From positions 3,472,001 to 3,536,000 of the forward strand of contig NZ_CP084992.1 of assembly GCF_044793635.1 (NCBI RefSeq): a DNA stretch of 64,000 nt, read 5' to 3'. This document shows, in pieces, positions 1 to 9,146 of this stretch. Within the stretch, counting starts at the first letter, position 1; each line of letters begins with the position of its first letter. Both the position numbers and the translations under genes were made by a program. The stretch comes from Virgibacillus_F necropolis_A (GTDB lineage: Bacteria; Bacillota; Bacilli; Bacillales; Amphibacillaceae). The notes beneath the pieces are model-generated. The model was not told the DNA's origin. It ran no database searches and was given only the letters and a program-made list of their open reading frames with translations.

Positions 1-1
1 A

Positions 2-1078
2 GGACTTGCATTATTAGTCGTTGCCTGTCCTTGTGCATTGGTTATATCTACTCCTGTTGCCATTGTTTCTGCTATCGGAAACGCTGCAAAGAATGGTGTT
101 TTAATAAAGGGTGGAACATTTCTGGAAAAAGCAGGTGCTATTAATGCGATAGCGTTTGATAAAACAGGGACATTAACAGAAGGAAAACCAACAGTTTCTG
201 ATGTCGAAGCGTTAACTACTTCAGCCGATGAATTAATATCACTAGCATTAACATTAGAAGACTACTCCACACACCCAATAGCAAAAACGATTGTTGAATA
301 TGCGAAAGATAATGGAGTTCAGGTTAAAAAAGGAGAGTTATTTAAAAATATAGTTGGTAAGGGTGTTCAAGCAACAATCAATGGAGAAGTTCATTACGCT
401 GGTAATCTAAAACTGTTTGAAGATCTGGAAATATCTTTAGATGATGTCAGGTCTAAAGTAGAAAGGATACAAAGTCAGGGGAAAACAGTAGTGATTATCG
501 GTACAAAACAAGAAGTAATGGGGATTATCTCTGTTTCCGATACTATTCGATCAACTACTGTCAAAGCATTAAATGGATTGAAACAAGTTGGTGTAAATCA
601 ACTAGTCATGTTAACTGGTGATAATGAAGGTACTGCTAAGATGATTTCAGGGGAAACCAATGTCAATCGCTATTTTGCGGAACTATTGCCAGAAGATAAA
701 GTGGACGCGATTAAACAACTACAAAAAGAAGGTCACAAAGTCGCTATGGTGGGTGACGGCATAAACGATGCACCAGCACTTGCTACTGCAGATTTAGGGA
801 TTGCAATGGGTGGAGCAGGAACCGATACAGCAATGGAGACTGCTGATATTGTTTTAATGGCAGATAATCTAGAAAAATTGCCACATACTGTTAAGTTAAG
901 TAGAAAAGCATTAACGATTATTAAACAAAATATTTGGTTTTCGTTAATTGTAAAATTTATAGCATTGGTTCTTATATTTCCGGGGTGGCTTACCCTTTGG
1001 ATGGCTGTGTTAAGCGATACAGGTGCAGCTATCATCGTAATTTTAAATGCCCTACGACTTTTAAAAGTTAAAGGATAA
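2..1078 (+). CDS. cadA: Heavy-metal P-type ATPase, C-terminal part (CadA/ZntA-like), cut by window edge
   Basis: The frame is open from base 2, so the N-terminus (metal-binding domain and first membrane helices) lies outside the window. The visible part starts just before the membrane motif CPCALVIS, whose paired cysteines bind the transported metal in P1B ATPases. The phosphorylation motif DKTGTLTEG, the nucleotide-domain TGDN motif and the hinge motif GDGINDAPALA follow, then two C-terminal membrane helices. CPC with this context is typical of Zn/Cd/Pb/Co exporters; copper pumps also carry CPC, so the metal is inferred from overall similarity. A strong terminator follows directly. The annotated start of the shorter reading (TTG at 38) is internal and not real. 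Confidence 0.9.
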   Translation, partial: GLALLVVACPCALVISTPVAIVSAIGNAAKNGVLIKGGTFLEKAGAINAIAFDKTGTLTEGKPTVSDVEALTTSADELISLALTLEDYSTHPIAKTIVEYAKDNGVQVKKGELFKNIVGKGVQATINGEVHYAGNLKLFEDLEISLDDVRSKVERIQSQGKTVVIIGTKQEVMGIISVSDTIRSTTVKALNGLKQVGVNQLVMLTGDNEGTAKMISGETNVNRYFAELLPEDKVDAIKQLQKEGHKVAMVGDGINDAPALATADLGIAMGGAGTDTAMETADIVLMADNLEKLPHTVKLSRKALTIIKQNIWFSLIVKFIALVLIFPGWLTLWMAVLSDTGAAIIVILNALRLLKVKG

Positions 1079-1081
1079 AGT

Positions 1082-1126
1082 ATAGGTAAGCTGTTCAATT
1101 AGGAGTTGAACAGCTTACCTATTTAA
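1082..1126 (+). terminator. Rho-independent terminator after the metal ATPase
   Basis: A perfect 17-bp inverted repeat (1082-1098 and 1106-1122) with a 7-base loop is followed by TTTAAT. It ends the ATPase transcript four bases after its stop codon. Confidence 0.85.
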
Positions 1127-1162
1127 TATTAGGCCTATAATTTACCAATAGGATGTGAAGAA

Positions 1163-2206
1163 ATGTACAATACGATCGTTATCGGTGCTGGACAAGCAGG
1201 TCTTGCAATAGGTTATTATTTAAAGCAGTCTGAGAAAAATTTTATACTCATTGATAAGGGAAGTGCGGTCGGAGAAAGTTGGAAAGTAAGATACGACTCT
1301 TTAATTTTATTTACCCCTAGGATTTATAGCTCTTTACCTGGTATGCCCCTTGAAGGAAAGAAGCAAGGATTTCCAACCAAAGAGGAGATTGTTTCTTATC
1401 TAAAAAAGTATGTAGTTAAATTTAAAATCCCTATTCAATTTAATGAAGAAGTTGTAAATGTCTCCAAGATAAACAGTAATTTCTTAATAAAAACAAAAAA
1501 AGATGAATATCAAGCAAAAAATGTTGTCATTGCAACTGGGCCTTTTCAAACACCAAGCATTCCTCCATTCTCAATGGGGTTATCAAATAACATCAAACAA
1601 CTTCACTCATTGCAATATAAAAATCCTAACCAGTTGGTAGATGGAAATGTTCTCGTAATAGGTGGAGGCAATAGTGGTGCTCAAATTGCTGTCGAATTAT
1701 CAGAAGAAAGGGAAACATATCTAGCTTGCAGCAGGAAACTAAAATACTTACCTTTGTCGTTGGGAAGAAAAAGCATCTTCTGGTGGTTTGACAAATTAGG
1801 AATTTTGAAGGCAAATGATACATCGCTACTGGGAAAGGTGCTTCAACAAAAAGGAGATCCTATTTTTGGATTCGAATTAAAAAAAGCAATAAATAATAAT
1901 AAAGTGATTATAAAAAAGAGAGTAACTAGTGGCAAACAAAATCAAGTAATATTTGAAGATACATCAACCCTAGAAGTTAGCAATATCATATGGGCTACGG
2001 GATTTAAAGCTACCTTTCCTTGGTTAAAGATAGATGGGGTGTTGAATGAAGAAGGAAAAGTAGTACATTATCGAGGTGGCTCTAATATTAAAGGACTGTT
2101 TTTTATTGGTTTACCTTGGCAGTATCGACGTGGTTCTGCCTTACTACAAGGCGTTGGTTATGATGCAGAATATATCGAAAGACAAATAGTTAACACTTCT
2201 AATTAA
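1163..2206 (+). CDS. Flavin-containing monooxygenase-type oxidoreductase (CzcO/ArsO-like)
   Basis: This 347-residue protein is a two-dinucleotide-binding-domain flavoprotein. GAGQAG near residue 8 is the FAD Rossmann motif, GGGNSG near residue 168 is the NAD(P)H motif, and WATGF near residue 277 is the C-terminal ATG motif of flavin monooxygenases and their CzcO/ArsO relatives. These enzymes use NADPH and O2 on small substrates. ArsO-type members often sit in metal or arsenic clusters, and this gene follows a metal-exporting ATPase, but no arsR or arsB is visible, so a role in metal resistance is only suggestive. It has its own ATG after GGATGTGAAGAA, with the upstream terminator separating it from the ATPase. 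Confidence 0.75.
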   Translation: MYNTIVIGAGQAGLAIGYYLKQSEKNFILIDKGSAVGESWKVRYDSLILFTPRIYSSLPGMPLEGKKQGFPTKEEIVSYLKKYVVKFKIPIQFNEEVVNVSKINSNFLIKTKKDEYQAKNVVIATGPFQTPSIPPFSMGLSNNIKQLHSLQYKNPNQLVDGNVLVIGGGNSGAQIAVELSEERETYLACSRKLKYLPLSLGRKSIFWWFDKLGILKANDTSLLGKVLQQKGDPIFGFELKKAINNNKVIIKKRVTSGKQNQVIFEDTSTLEVSNIIWATGFKATFPWLKIDGVLNEEGKVVHYRGGSNIKGLFFIGLPWQYRRGSALLQGVGYDAEYIERQIVNTSN

Positions 2207-2269
2207 ATTATAGGATATGATTTTTAATTTGATTAATATTGTTTTGAACTATCGCGTTAGTTCAATATC

Positions 2270-2472
2270 CCGTTGGTAAATTCGGTGACAACAAGTGGTA
2301 ATCCTTGGGAAATTGCTGGTGAAATACATGACAGAAGTGGTACATTCATATGGCTGTAATCAATTGCTACGATTTTCAGCAATCGCGCCCTTATGTCAGA
2401 TGGTAAATGAAGTTAGAAAAATGACTGCCCCTCATGATATAGTTAATGAAAATATTAATGATATTTTGAAGT
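2270..2472 (+). pseudogene. Possible decayed coding sequence, unidentified
   Basis: The 290-bp gap before the EcsC gene contains short open stretches in more than one frame that look coding but have no start or full domain. One reads VTTSGNPWEIAGEIHD then stops. Another reads MVNEVRKMTAPHDIVNENIN and ends at a stop just before the next ribosome binding site. The NPWE stretch faintly recalls the N-terminus of RidA-family proteins, but this is weak. I see no promoter or terminator I can defend here. Confidence 0.2.
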
Positions 2473-2498
2473 AGGAATTAAACGAGGAGTAGATATAC

Positions 2499-3320
2499 TT
2501 GACAACAATTGAATCACAAGATTTTTTATTAGATGAACTAAAAAAGATTGAGGATTGGGAGGAAGACCAAAAGGGTTTGTGGTTTTGGGAAAAACTTGGA
2601 AGATTGCCTTTTGCATTGCTTGATAAGGTAACACCAAAGTTTGTTCAAGAAAAGGTAGGAACAATAATTGATGAATTAGGGAATTACATTCATACAGGTG
2701 GCGACTATTTAGTTAAAGAAGAAACAGTTTTGAAGAAGTTTAAACATAAAGAGACTGAAAAAGGACAATTAAGCCTATATGATGTTCAACATTTTCCTCT
2801 AAACGAAATGGACGATGTTGCAAACGGGATTAGAACTTCTAAAACCAAATTAGCAACAGTTCAAGGTGCTACAACTGGGATTGGTGGTATTTTTACACTT
2901 TCCATAGATATTCCATTCCTAATAGGTATATCACTTAAGGTACTTCAAGAAATTGCTATAAGTTATGGATACGATCCAAATGATAAAACCGAAAGAGTCT
3001 TTATCGTTAAGTGTCTTCAATTCACATCCTCCGACATTGTTGGAAAAAAAGCCATTCTTGAAGATCTTTCAGCTTATCAGACAGAAAAACAGAACAAACA
3101 AATGGCATCTCAACTGCAAGGTTGGCGCGAAGTTATTTATACATATCGGGACAATTTTGGGTGGAAAAAGTTGTTTCAAATGATTCCGATTGCCGGCATC
3201 ATTTTCGGTGCTTTCTTAAACAGATCGACTGTAGGAGATGTAGCTGAGACAGGAATGATGTTATATCGTAAACGTCGAATCTTAGAACGAATGAATCAAA
3301 AGGATACGATTACGAATTAG
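2499..3320 (+). CDS. EcsC family protein
   Basis: This 273-residue protein matches the EcsC family from memory, including the glycine-rich hydrophobic segment GATTGIGGIFTLSIDIPFL (about residues 124-142) and a second hydrophobic stretch near residue 230. EcsC proteins are poorly understood; the founder is encoded beside the EcsAB ABC transporter, but no such transporter is adjacent here. The start is TTG, chosen because GAGGAG lies nine bases upstream. Nothing in the neighbourhood indicates a specific role. Confidence 0.75.
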   Translation: MTTIESQDFLLDELKKIEDWEEDQKGLWFWEKLGRLPFALLDKVTPKFVQEKVGTIIDELGNYIHTGGDYLVKEETVLKKFKHKETEKGQLSLYDVQHFPLNEMDDVANGIRTSKTKLATVQGATTGIGGIFTLSIDIPFLIGISLKVLQEIAISYGYDPNDKTERVFIVKCLQFTSSDIVGKKAILEDLSAYQTEKQNKQMASQLQGWREVIYTYRDNFGWKKLFQMIPIAGIIFGAFLNRSTVGDVAETGMMLYRKRRILERMNQKDTITN

Positions 3321-3487
3321 TTTAAGGCAAACAGGAAAGGTATTTATTGTTGCGAAGACTGTGGTCATAAAATACGTATTGAGGCTATAAAAAATTTTTT
3401 TAGGTAGTTTTATTTAAGAGTTGTTGAACTAAAGTGATTGGATTAATTATATTCCTTAATATGAACGGGCGCTTTAATAGAAAACGA

Positions 3488-3537
3488 AAAAAAGCCCAAT
3501 TTCTTAATGCTAATGCTAAGAAATTGGGCTTTTTAAT
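3488..3537. terminator. Strong terminator in the EcsC-rph gap
   Basis: AAGCCCAATTTCTTA and its exact reverse complement are separated by a 9-base loop and followed by TTTTTAATATT; A-rich sequence on the other side makes it potentially bidirectional. It isolates the rph leader from upstream transcription. Confidence 0.85.
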
Positions 3538-3596
3538 ATTGGAATTTCTTTAACGTGGTAAATCCGATAAATTCATTGATAAAAAAGAAAAACTAT

Positions 3597-3646
3597 GGTA
3601 AATTTATATAGTTATACACCGTTAAGGTAAATTTGTATAATTATCC
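3597..3646. repeat. Direct repeat in the rph upstream region
   Basis: GGTAAATTTATATAGTTATAC (first 20 bases counted) at 3597 recurs as a near-identical copy at 3626, 29 bp later, with three or four mismatches. The spacing is close to three helical turns, so both copies face the same side of DNA. It lies about 180-230 bp upstream of the rph start and could be promoter or operator sequence; nothing in the window identifies a binding protein. Confidence 0.55.
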
Positions 3647-3762
3647 CTATTTTAATTATACATCATAAAACCCTTTTCAGTCAACCACTATTTTTATCTT
3701 TAATATGAACATGGAAATTCGCCAGAAGCAGGACCGAGTAGACAGTGTAAATGGTTGATCAG

Positions 3763-3807
3763 ATGAACAAATTTTGTAATAGGATTCTTCTTGGTTTTGA
3801 GCGATAA
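3763..3807 (+). other. Possible leader peptide upstream of rph (14 codons)
   Basis: ATG at 3763 opens a 14-codon frame reading MNKFCNRILLGFER, whose stop lies four bases before the rph ribosome binding site. An earlier short frame (3705-3758, MNMEIRQKQDRVDSVNG) precedes it. Short leaders are common before Firmicute resistance genes controlled by attenuation, but neither frame has a convincing ribosome binding site and rifampin does not target the ribosome. Translation is therefore doubtful. Confidence 0.25.
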
Positions 3808-3822
3808 ATAGGAGGGGAAAAA

Positions 3823-6423
3823 ATGAAACCATATGTACTAGAGTTTCAAGAGATCGATAAAACGCCACTTTTGCTCGTCGGAGGAAAAGGGTTAAATTTA
3901 GGGGAACTATCTAAGATTCATGGAATACAAGTGCCAGAAGGATTTTGTGTTACAACAGAAGCTTATCAAAAAGCCCTCGAACAAAACGAAGCCTTCCACG
4001 CATTGTTGGATCAACTAACACTGCTAGAAGTAGAGGATAGAGGTCAAATCGGTGAAATCAGCAGGAAGATTCGGAATACCATTATGGAAGTAGAGATTCC
4101 TTCCGATGTTGTGAAAGCTGTTGCGCACTATCTCTCTCGGTTTGGTGATGAACATGCTTATGCAGTGCGTTCCAGTGCAACTGCTGAAGATTTACCACAT
4201 GCCTCTTTTGCCGGTCAACAAGACACTTATTTAAATATTATAGGCGAAGAAGCAATCATGCAGCATATCAGAAAATGTTGGGCTTCCCTATTTACGGATC
4301 GAGCCGTGATTTACCGTATGCAAAATGGATTTGATCACAGTCAAGTTTATTTATCCGTTATCGTTCAAAGGATGGCTTTCCCACAGGCTTCAGGGATTTT
4401 ATTTACTGCCGATCCGATTACCTCCAATCGGAAGGTGCTGTCGATCGATGCTAGCTTTGGACTTGGAGAAGCACTGGTCTCTGGTTTGGTATCTGCCGAT
4501 TGTTATAAAGTACAGGAAGAGGAAATCGTCGATAAGATGATAGCAACCAAGAAATTGGCTATCTATGGACTAAAAGAAGGCGGAACAGAGACCCAGCAGA
4601 TCGATCCTGATCAGCAAAAGGCTCAAACTCTTACCGAACAGCAAATATTACAACTGGCACGCATCGGAAGACAGATTGAAGCATATTTTAGTTATCCACA
4701 AGATATCGAATGGTGTTTGGTTGATGATACATTTTATATCGTCCAAAGTCGGTCCATCACGACTTTATACCCGATCCCTGAAGCGAATGATCAAGAAAAT
4801 CACGTTTATGTATCTGTCGGTCATCAACAAATGATGACCGACCCCATGAAACCATTGGGATTATCTTTTTGGCTGTTAACGACTCCTGCACCCATGCGTA
4901 AAGCTGGTGGAAGGTTGTTTGTTGATGTAACAACTCAATTGTCTTCACCCGAAAGTAGAGAATTTTTATTAAATGCCATGGGACAACACGATCCACTCAT
5001 AAAAGACGCAATTACGACCATCGTAGAGCGAGAAGGTTTTATAAAACTGTTACAAGATGATACAAAAATAGCGAGTCCAAGTAAAAGCAATACAGATATG
5101 CCACCACAAATCGAAAACGATCCAACAATCGTTTCTGATTTGATTAAAAGCAGTCAAACATCGATAGAAGCGTTAAAACAAAATATCCAAATGAAATCAG
5201 GACCAGATTTATTTGATTTTATTCTAGAAGATATCCAACAATTAAAGAAGATCTTATTTGATCCACAGAGTTCGGGTGTGATTAATGCTGCTATGGATGC
5301 TTCATCATGGATCAATGAAAAAATGAACAAGTGGTTGGGTGAAAAAAACGTAGCAGATACGCTTTCTCAATCTGTACCAAACAATATTACTTCGGAAATG
5401 GGTCTGGCGCTAATGGATGTCGCAGATGTGATTCGTCTTTATCCGAAAGTAATTGCTTATTTACAACATGTAAAAGATGATAACTTTTTGGATGAACTGG
5501 TTAAGTTTGATGGTGGGCAGGAAAGCCAAGACGCTATCTATGATTATCTTAGCAAATACGGAATGCGATGTACCGGAGAAATCGATATTACGAAAACCCG
5601 TTGGAGCGAAAAACCAATTACACTTGTCCCTATGATTCTCAGTAATATCAAAAACCTTGAGCCTAATGACAGCAATCGGAAATTTGAACAAGGGCGACGT
5701 GTTGCTTTGAAAAAAGAACAAGAGTTATTGGGTCGATTGAAGCAATTACCGGATGGTGAACAAAAAGCCAAAGAAACTAAACGAATGATCGACCTAATCC
5801 GGAATTTCAGCGGGTTTAGGGAATATCCAAAATACGGCATGATTAATCGCTACTTCGTTTATAAGCAGGCTTTATTGGAAGAAACCGAACAACTCGTACA
5901 AGTGGGCGTATTTCATGAAAAAGAAGATATATACTATCTTACTTTTGAAGAACTTCGCGAAGTCGTACGCACAAATAAACTAGATTACCAGATCATCAGC
6001 AAACGAAAAGAAGCGTACAAATTATATGAAAAACTAACTCCCCCACGCGTTATCACGTCTGATGGTGAAATCATTGTAGGTGAGTACAAAAGAGAAAATC
6101 TCCCAGCTGAAGCTATTGTAGGTCTACCGGTTTCTTCCGGAGTTATAGAGGGCAGAGCACGCGTCATATTAAACCTGGAAGATGCTGAGCTAGAAGATGG
6201 AGATATATTAGTCACCGCCTTTACTGATCCTAGCTGGACACCGTTGTTTGTATCCATAAAAGGTCTTGTCACCGAAGTTGGTGGACTGATGACCCATGGA
6301 GCGGTTATTGCACGTGAATATGGTTTACCAGCAGTTGTCGGGGTGGAAAATGCTACGAAGCTGATCAAGGATGGACAAAGAATTAGGGTGAATGGAGCAG
6401 AAGGGTATATAGAAATATTATAG
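3823..6423 (+). CDS. rph: Rifampin phosphotransferase (rifamycin-inactivating phosphotransferase)
   Basis: This 866-residue protein belongs to the PEP synthase-like family. It has an N-terminal ATP-binding domain (VGGKGLNLGEL near residue 20, VRSSATAEDLPHASFAGQQD near 115), a long middle domain, and a C-terminal swivelling phosphohistidine domain with GGLMTHGAVIAREYG. The phosphorylated histidine is residue 825, the number known for the Listeria enzyme, and the total length also matches. PEP synthases share the domains but in another order and with a PEP-binding barrel, which I do not see. Family members transfer a phosphate from ATP to the ansa chain of rifamycins. AGGAGGGG sits eight bases before the ATG. 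No partner genes are in the operon. Confidence 0.88.
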   Translation: MKPYVLEFQEIDKTPLLLVGGKGLNLGELSKIHGIQVPEGFCVTTEAYQKALEQNEAFHALLDQLTLLEVEDRGQIGEISRKIRNTIMEVEIPSDVVKAVAHYLSRFGDEHAYAVRSSATAEDLPHASFAGQQDTYLNIIGEEAIMQHIRKCWASLFTDRAVIYRMQNGFDHSQVYLSVIVQRMAFPQASGILFTADPITSNRKVLSIDASFGLGEALVSGLVSADCYKVQEEEIVDKMIATKKLAIYGLKEGGTETQQIDPDQQKAQTLTEQQILQLARIGRQIEAYFSYPQDIEWCLVDDTFYIVQSRSITTLYPIPEANDQENHVYVSVGHQQMMTDPMKPLGLSFWLLTTPAPMRKAGGRLFVDVTTQLSSPESREFLLNAMGQHDPLIKDAITTIVEREGFIKLLQDDTKIASPSKSNTDMPPQIENDPTIVSDLIKSSQTSIEALKQNIQMKSGPDLFDFILEDIQQLKKILFDPQSSGVINAAMDASSWINEKMNKWLGEKNVADTLSQSVPNNITSEMGLALMDVADVIRLYPKVIAYLQHVKDDNFLDELVKFDGGQESQDAIYDYLSKYGMRCTGEIDITKTRWSEKPITLVPMILSNIKNLEPNDSNRKFEQGRRVALKKEQELLGRLKQLPDGEQKAKETKRMIDLIRNFSGFREYPKYGMINRYFVYKQALLEETEQLVQVGVFHEKEDIYYLTFEELREVVRTNKLDYQIISKRKEAYKLYEKLTPPRVITSDGEIIVGEYKRENLPAEAIVGLPVSSGVIEGRARVILNLEDAELEDGDILVTAFTDPSWTPLFVSIKGLVTEVGGLMTHGAVIAREYGLPAVVGVENATKLIKDGQRIRVNGAEGYIEIL

Positions 6424-6746
6424 TTCATACAAATCATAAAAGAAGAGGATTCGAGTTAGTAGAATCATTGACATCATGGTGCTTTGCGATCTATGCTAAT
6501 CGAGTCTTCTCAATAGTTTAATAAGTAGACTGACGTTAAAGTCGGTCTTTTCTTTTGTCTTTTAGTTTAGAAATTTTGGCATACTAATTAATATATAATG
6601 TTAACATTATATATATAGATTTGAACTAACGGAATAGTAGTATAAGATTATGGTAAAATTGAAAAGTATATAAGACTTGAAAAAGAAAATAAATTAGTTT
6701 ATTTCAATTAAGTGGGTATTAATACTAAGGGAGGAAGTACAAAACT
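6424..6746. terminator. rph-AlkD gap with a terminator at 6527-6555
   Basis: AGACTGAC and GTCGGTCT pair across GTTAAA and run into TTTTCTTTTG at 6527-6555, a rho-independent terminator for rph. A weaker imperfect repeat around GATTCGAGTTAG and CTAATCGAGTC (6449-6506) precedes it. The rest is AT-rich and should contain the promoter of the next gene, but I cannot place -35 and -10 boxes with confidence. Confidence 0.65.
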
Positions 6747-7454
6747 ATGGATTTCGAAACAGTTATGCAAGAGCTTGAAGCCTTGGGCAAGGAACGAATG
6801 AAAAAAATGTACATATCCAATGGTGCACACGAGCCGCTTTTTGGCACGGCTACAGGTGCTATGAAACCAATCGCAAAGAAAATAAAAGTAAATCAACCTT
6901 TAGCTGAAGAGCTTTATGCTACAGGTAACTATGATGCAATGTACTTTGCAGGTATTATTGCAGATCCGAAAGCCATGACAGAGTCGGATTTTGACGCTTG
7001 GATGGATGCAGCATATTTTTATATGCTGTCCGATTATGTGGTAGCAGTAACATTATCTGAGTCAGATATTGCACAAGAGGTTGCCGATAAATGGATTGCA
7101 AGCGGTCAGGAGCTGAGAATGTCAGCGGGCTGGAGTTGTTACTGTTGGCTTTTAGGGAATCGCCCAGACAATGAATTTTCTGAAAGCAAGATTTCCAATA
7201 TGCTTGATATCGTGAAAAATGAGATTCATGATTCGCCAGAACGAACGAAGTCTGCTATGAATAATTTTCTATACACCGTGGGGATTTCATATTTACCACT
7301 AAATGAAAAGGCAATTGAGACCGCAACGGAAGTAGGTACAGTAGAAGTTAAACGGGAAAAGAAAAAAACCAGTTTCCTAAACGCTTACGAAAGTATTCAA
7401 AAACAAATGGATAAAGGAAAGCTAGGTTTTAAACGCAAGTATGTAAGATGTTAA
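6747..7454 (+). CDS. DNA alkylation repair protein, AlkD-like
   Basis: This 235-residue helical protein resembles the AlkD/AlkC-type HEAT-repeat family of DNA glycosylases that remove alkylated bases. The N-terminal segment containing SNGAHEPLFGTATGAMKPIA and the following helical repeats are family-like by memory, and length matches AlkD. I could not place the catalytic tryptophan and aspartate with certainty, so it could be a non-catalytic HEAT-repeat relative. The C-terminus is strongly basic (VKREKKKTSF, FKRKY), compatible with DNA binding. GGGAGG lies ahead of the ATG, and the gene appears monocistronic. Confidence 0.65.
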   Translation: MDFETVMQELEALGKERMKKMYISNGAHEPLFGTATGAMKPIAKKIKVNQPLAEELYATGNYDAMYFAGIIADPKAMTESDFDAWMDAAYFYMLSDYVVAVTLSESDIAQEVADKWIASGQELRMSAGWSCYCWLLGNRPDNEFSESKISNMLDIVKNEIHDSPERTKSAMNNFLYTVGISYLPLNEKAIETATEVGTVEVKREKKKTSFLNAYESIQKQMDKGKLGFKRKYVRC

Positions 7455-7638
7455 AATTAGCTTCGCATAGGGGTGTTGATCCAAGGAGGATTGACGCTCT
7501 TTTTCTTTTGAGTTAACTATCCGAAAATTAACGGTACTTGAACCGATTAAATGGGATTTTATGTTAATACAACCTATATCTGCTATGATCATAAACTCTT
7601 CAAGCAGCAGTTTACTTTAAGAAGGGGCAATAACTAAT

Positions 7639-8103
7639 ATGGCAAAAACGTCAGGCTGTTTTACTATTGTTATCAATGAAGAAGTTAGAATATTGTTAGC
7701 GAAACCAAAGGATTATCCACTCTGGGACTTACCAGGTGGAGCAGTGGAGATGGAAGAACCATTAGAAAATTGTGCTATAAGAGAAACAGAAGAGGAAACA
7801 GGGTATATTGTTTCAATCAGACGAAAAATCGGTGAATATTATCAACCTCAATACGATGATATACAATATTTATTCTTAGGGGAATTAAAAGGTGGATCAC
7901 CAATTAAGTATGGTCCTGAAACAGAAAAGGTGGAGTGGTTTAGTCCTAATAAACTACCTTTACTTATAATTCCAAATAGAAGAAAACAAATTAAAAATCA
8001 CTTGAAACATAGAAGTATAGTAGTAAAAGATTCAATAACAGTTTCTCATTTTAAAATCCTTTTATATAAAGGGTTTTTAAGGGTATTAAGCAAAATGTTA
8101 TAA
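7639..8103 (+). CDS. Nudix hydrolase
   Basis: The Nudix box is visible at about residues 36-58: a glycine, five residues, E, seven residues (PLENCAI), then RETEEETGY, which fits the GX5EX7REUXEEXGU signature with T at the first U position. The glutamates bind the divalent metal used to cleave nucleoside diphosphate-X substrates. The 154-residue length is normal. The last 35 residues, after the basic stretch RRKQIKNHLKHR, are hydrophobic and basic and do not look like a typical Nudix tail. Substrate cannot be predicted. Confidence 0.85.
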   Translation: MAKTSGCFTIVINEEVRILLAKPKDYPLWDLPGGAVEMEEPLENCAIRETEEETGYIVSIRRKIGEYYQPQYDDIQYLFLGELKGGSPIKYGPETEKVEWFSPNKLPLLIIPNRRKQIKNHLKHRSIVVKDSITVSHFKILLYKGFLRVLSKML

Positions 8104-8139
8104 GTTAGTCAGCAGGAATAATTAATTTACTTATTTAAG

Positions 8140-8175
8140 TAACTGTATCTTTTCTGACAGATGCAGTCTTTTTAC
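8140..8175 (+). terminator. Terminator after the Nudix gene
   Basis: AACTGTATC pairs with GATGCAGT across a roughly 10-base loop and is followed by CTTTTTAC. Confidence 0.55.
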
Positions 8176-8244
8176 TCAAGCGAGCCAGAATGTTAAGTAA
8201 AATTAAACCTTTAAAGCACTGGAATAAAGGAAGGGGTGATTAAA

Positions 8245-8519
8245 ATGAATAGAAAATTGAATGCAACACAGGGCTTGTTTACATCTGTTTTTGTTCGCAG
8301 TTAAGAAAGTATAAATCCTTTCTTACTGCATAAGTGTAACTAAGGCTTTCCCCATTAAGGCTTGGCGATAAGCCAAGTTTTCTAATATTTGCTTTGTCTA
8401 TATACAGTTTTGTAATTCCTGAATTCGAATATAAATCTATATTATTTATACTCGCTGGTGGTGTAGCGGCCTATATTGGAGCAATTTTAGCAACATCGAT
8501 TATGAAAGATAAGGATTAA
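8245..8519 (+). pseudogene. Broken small membrane-protein gene (two frame-shifted pieces)
   Basis: GGAAGGGGTGATTAAA precedes ATG 8245, which opens a 19-codon frame (MNRKLNATQGLFTSVFVRS) ending at 8304. In another frame, from the stop at 8337 to TAA at 8517, there is a clear two-helix membrane segment reading FLIFALSIYSFVIPEF, then a second helix around LFILAGGVAAYIGAILATSI, ending MKDKD, with no good start codon. The pieces look like the two ends of one small two-helix protein disrupted by a frameshift or internal change. The first frame may instead be a genuine short peptide. No family recognised. Confidence 0.35.
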
Positions 8520-8703
8520 TTATATTCGTAAACGGTTAGGAAACTTAAAGAATAAGTAATACCACAGCCTTTTTACTTATTGTGCTAACATTGGAGTATC
8601 AAGTGGAAATTTTTGATACTTCTTTTTTGCATTTAATAGGTATTTTATCGCAGTTTGACAGGCAGTTGTAAAACCCTGTACATCAAAGCAAAGACTTTGA
8701 CGT

Positions 8704-8758
8704 GTATAAATGATAAATGGAGTGCCTTTTTAAAAGACACTCCATTTATCATTTATAG
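8704..8758. terminator. Bidirectional terminator
   Basis: Two 26-bp arms (8706-8731 and about 8732-8757) match with one mismatch, with T- and A-runs at the centre and AT-rich flanks. It separates the broken plus-strand gene from the minus-strand FbpB-like gene. Confidence 0.8.
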
Positions 8759-8779
8759 TTTTATATTTTTTATTACAGA

Positions 8780-8929
8780 TTAAGCCAGCTTTTTGTTTTT
8801 TGCAGTAGTTAAATCGGTTTGTTTCTTTTCCAAACGCAATTCAATTTGATTAATTCTTTTTTCGTCTTCTAGAAGTTCCTGTCTGTTTTGGTTGACAAGT
8901 TCTTCAAAGTTTAAATTCTTCGGACGCAT
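8780..8929 (-). CDS. FbpB family small basic protein
   Basis: This 49-codon gene reads MRPKNLNFEELVNQNRQELL and continues with a charged helix containing RINQIELRLEKK and a basic tail. It matches the FbpB type of small basic proteins of Bacillus, which act in the Fur-controlled iron-sparing response, proposed to assist the small RNA FsrA. A GGGAG ribosome binding site lies eight bases ahead of the ATG on the minus strand. The upstream AT-rich region (8940-9000) contains ATAATTATGATTT, which only partly resembles a Fur box, so iron control is inferred from the family. The gene is too short for a default ORF cutoff. Confidence 0.75.
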   Translation of the reverse strand: MRPKNLNFEELVNQNRQELLEDEKRINQIELRLEKKQTDLTTAKNKKLA

Positions 8930-9146
8930 ATTTATACACTCCCTTTACCGTACTATTATTATTATAACCTATAATTGTAAGCATAAATCATAATTATTTG
9001 AACATTTTGTTACGATTTTATCTATGAGGGGTTAGAAGATTGGCAGAAGATGGATTGGTTATCTGTACTGCGTATTTTTGAACTACTTTTTTACTATATT
9101 CAATATGCAATTGCTCAAGTTGGTGTTCTAAATGACGTGAATGAAC

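Noticed and set aside
3823..6423. Annotation of the 866-residue protein as PEP synthase
   Set aside because: The domain order, total length and phosphohistidine at residue 825 fit rifampin phosphotransferase better, and the PEP-binding barrel motif is not visible.
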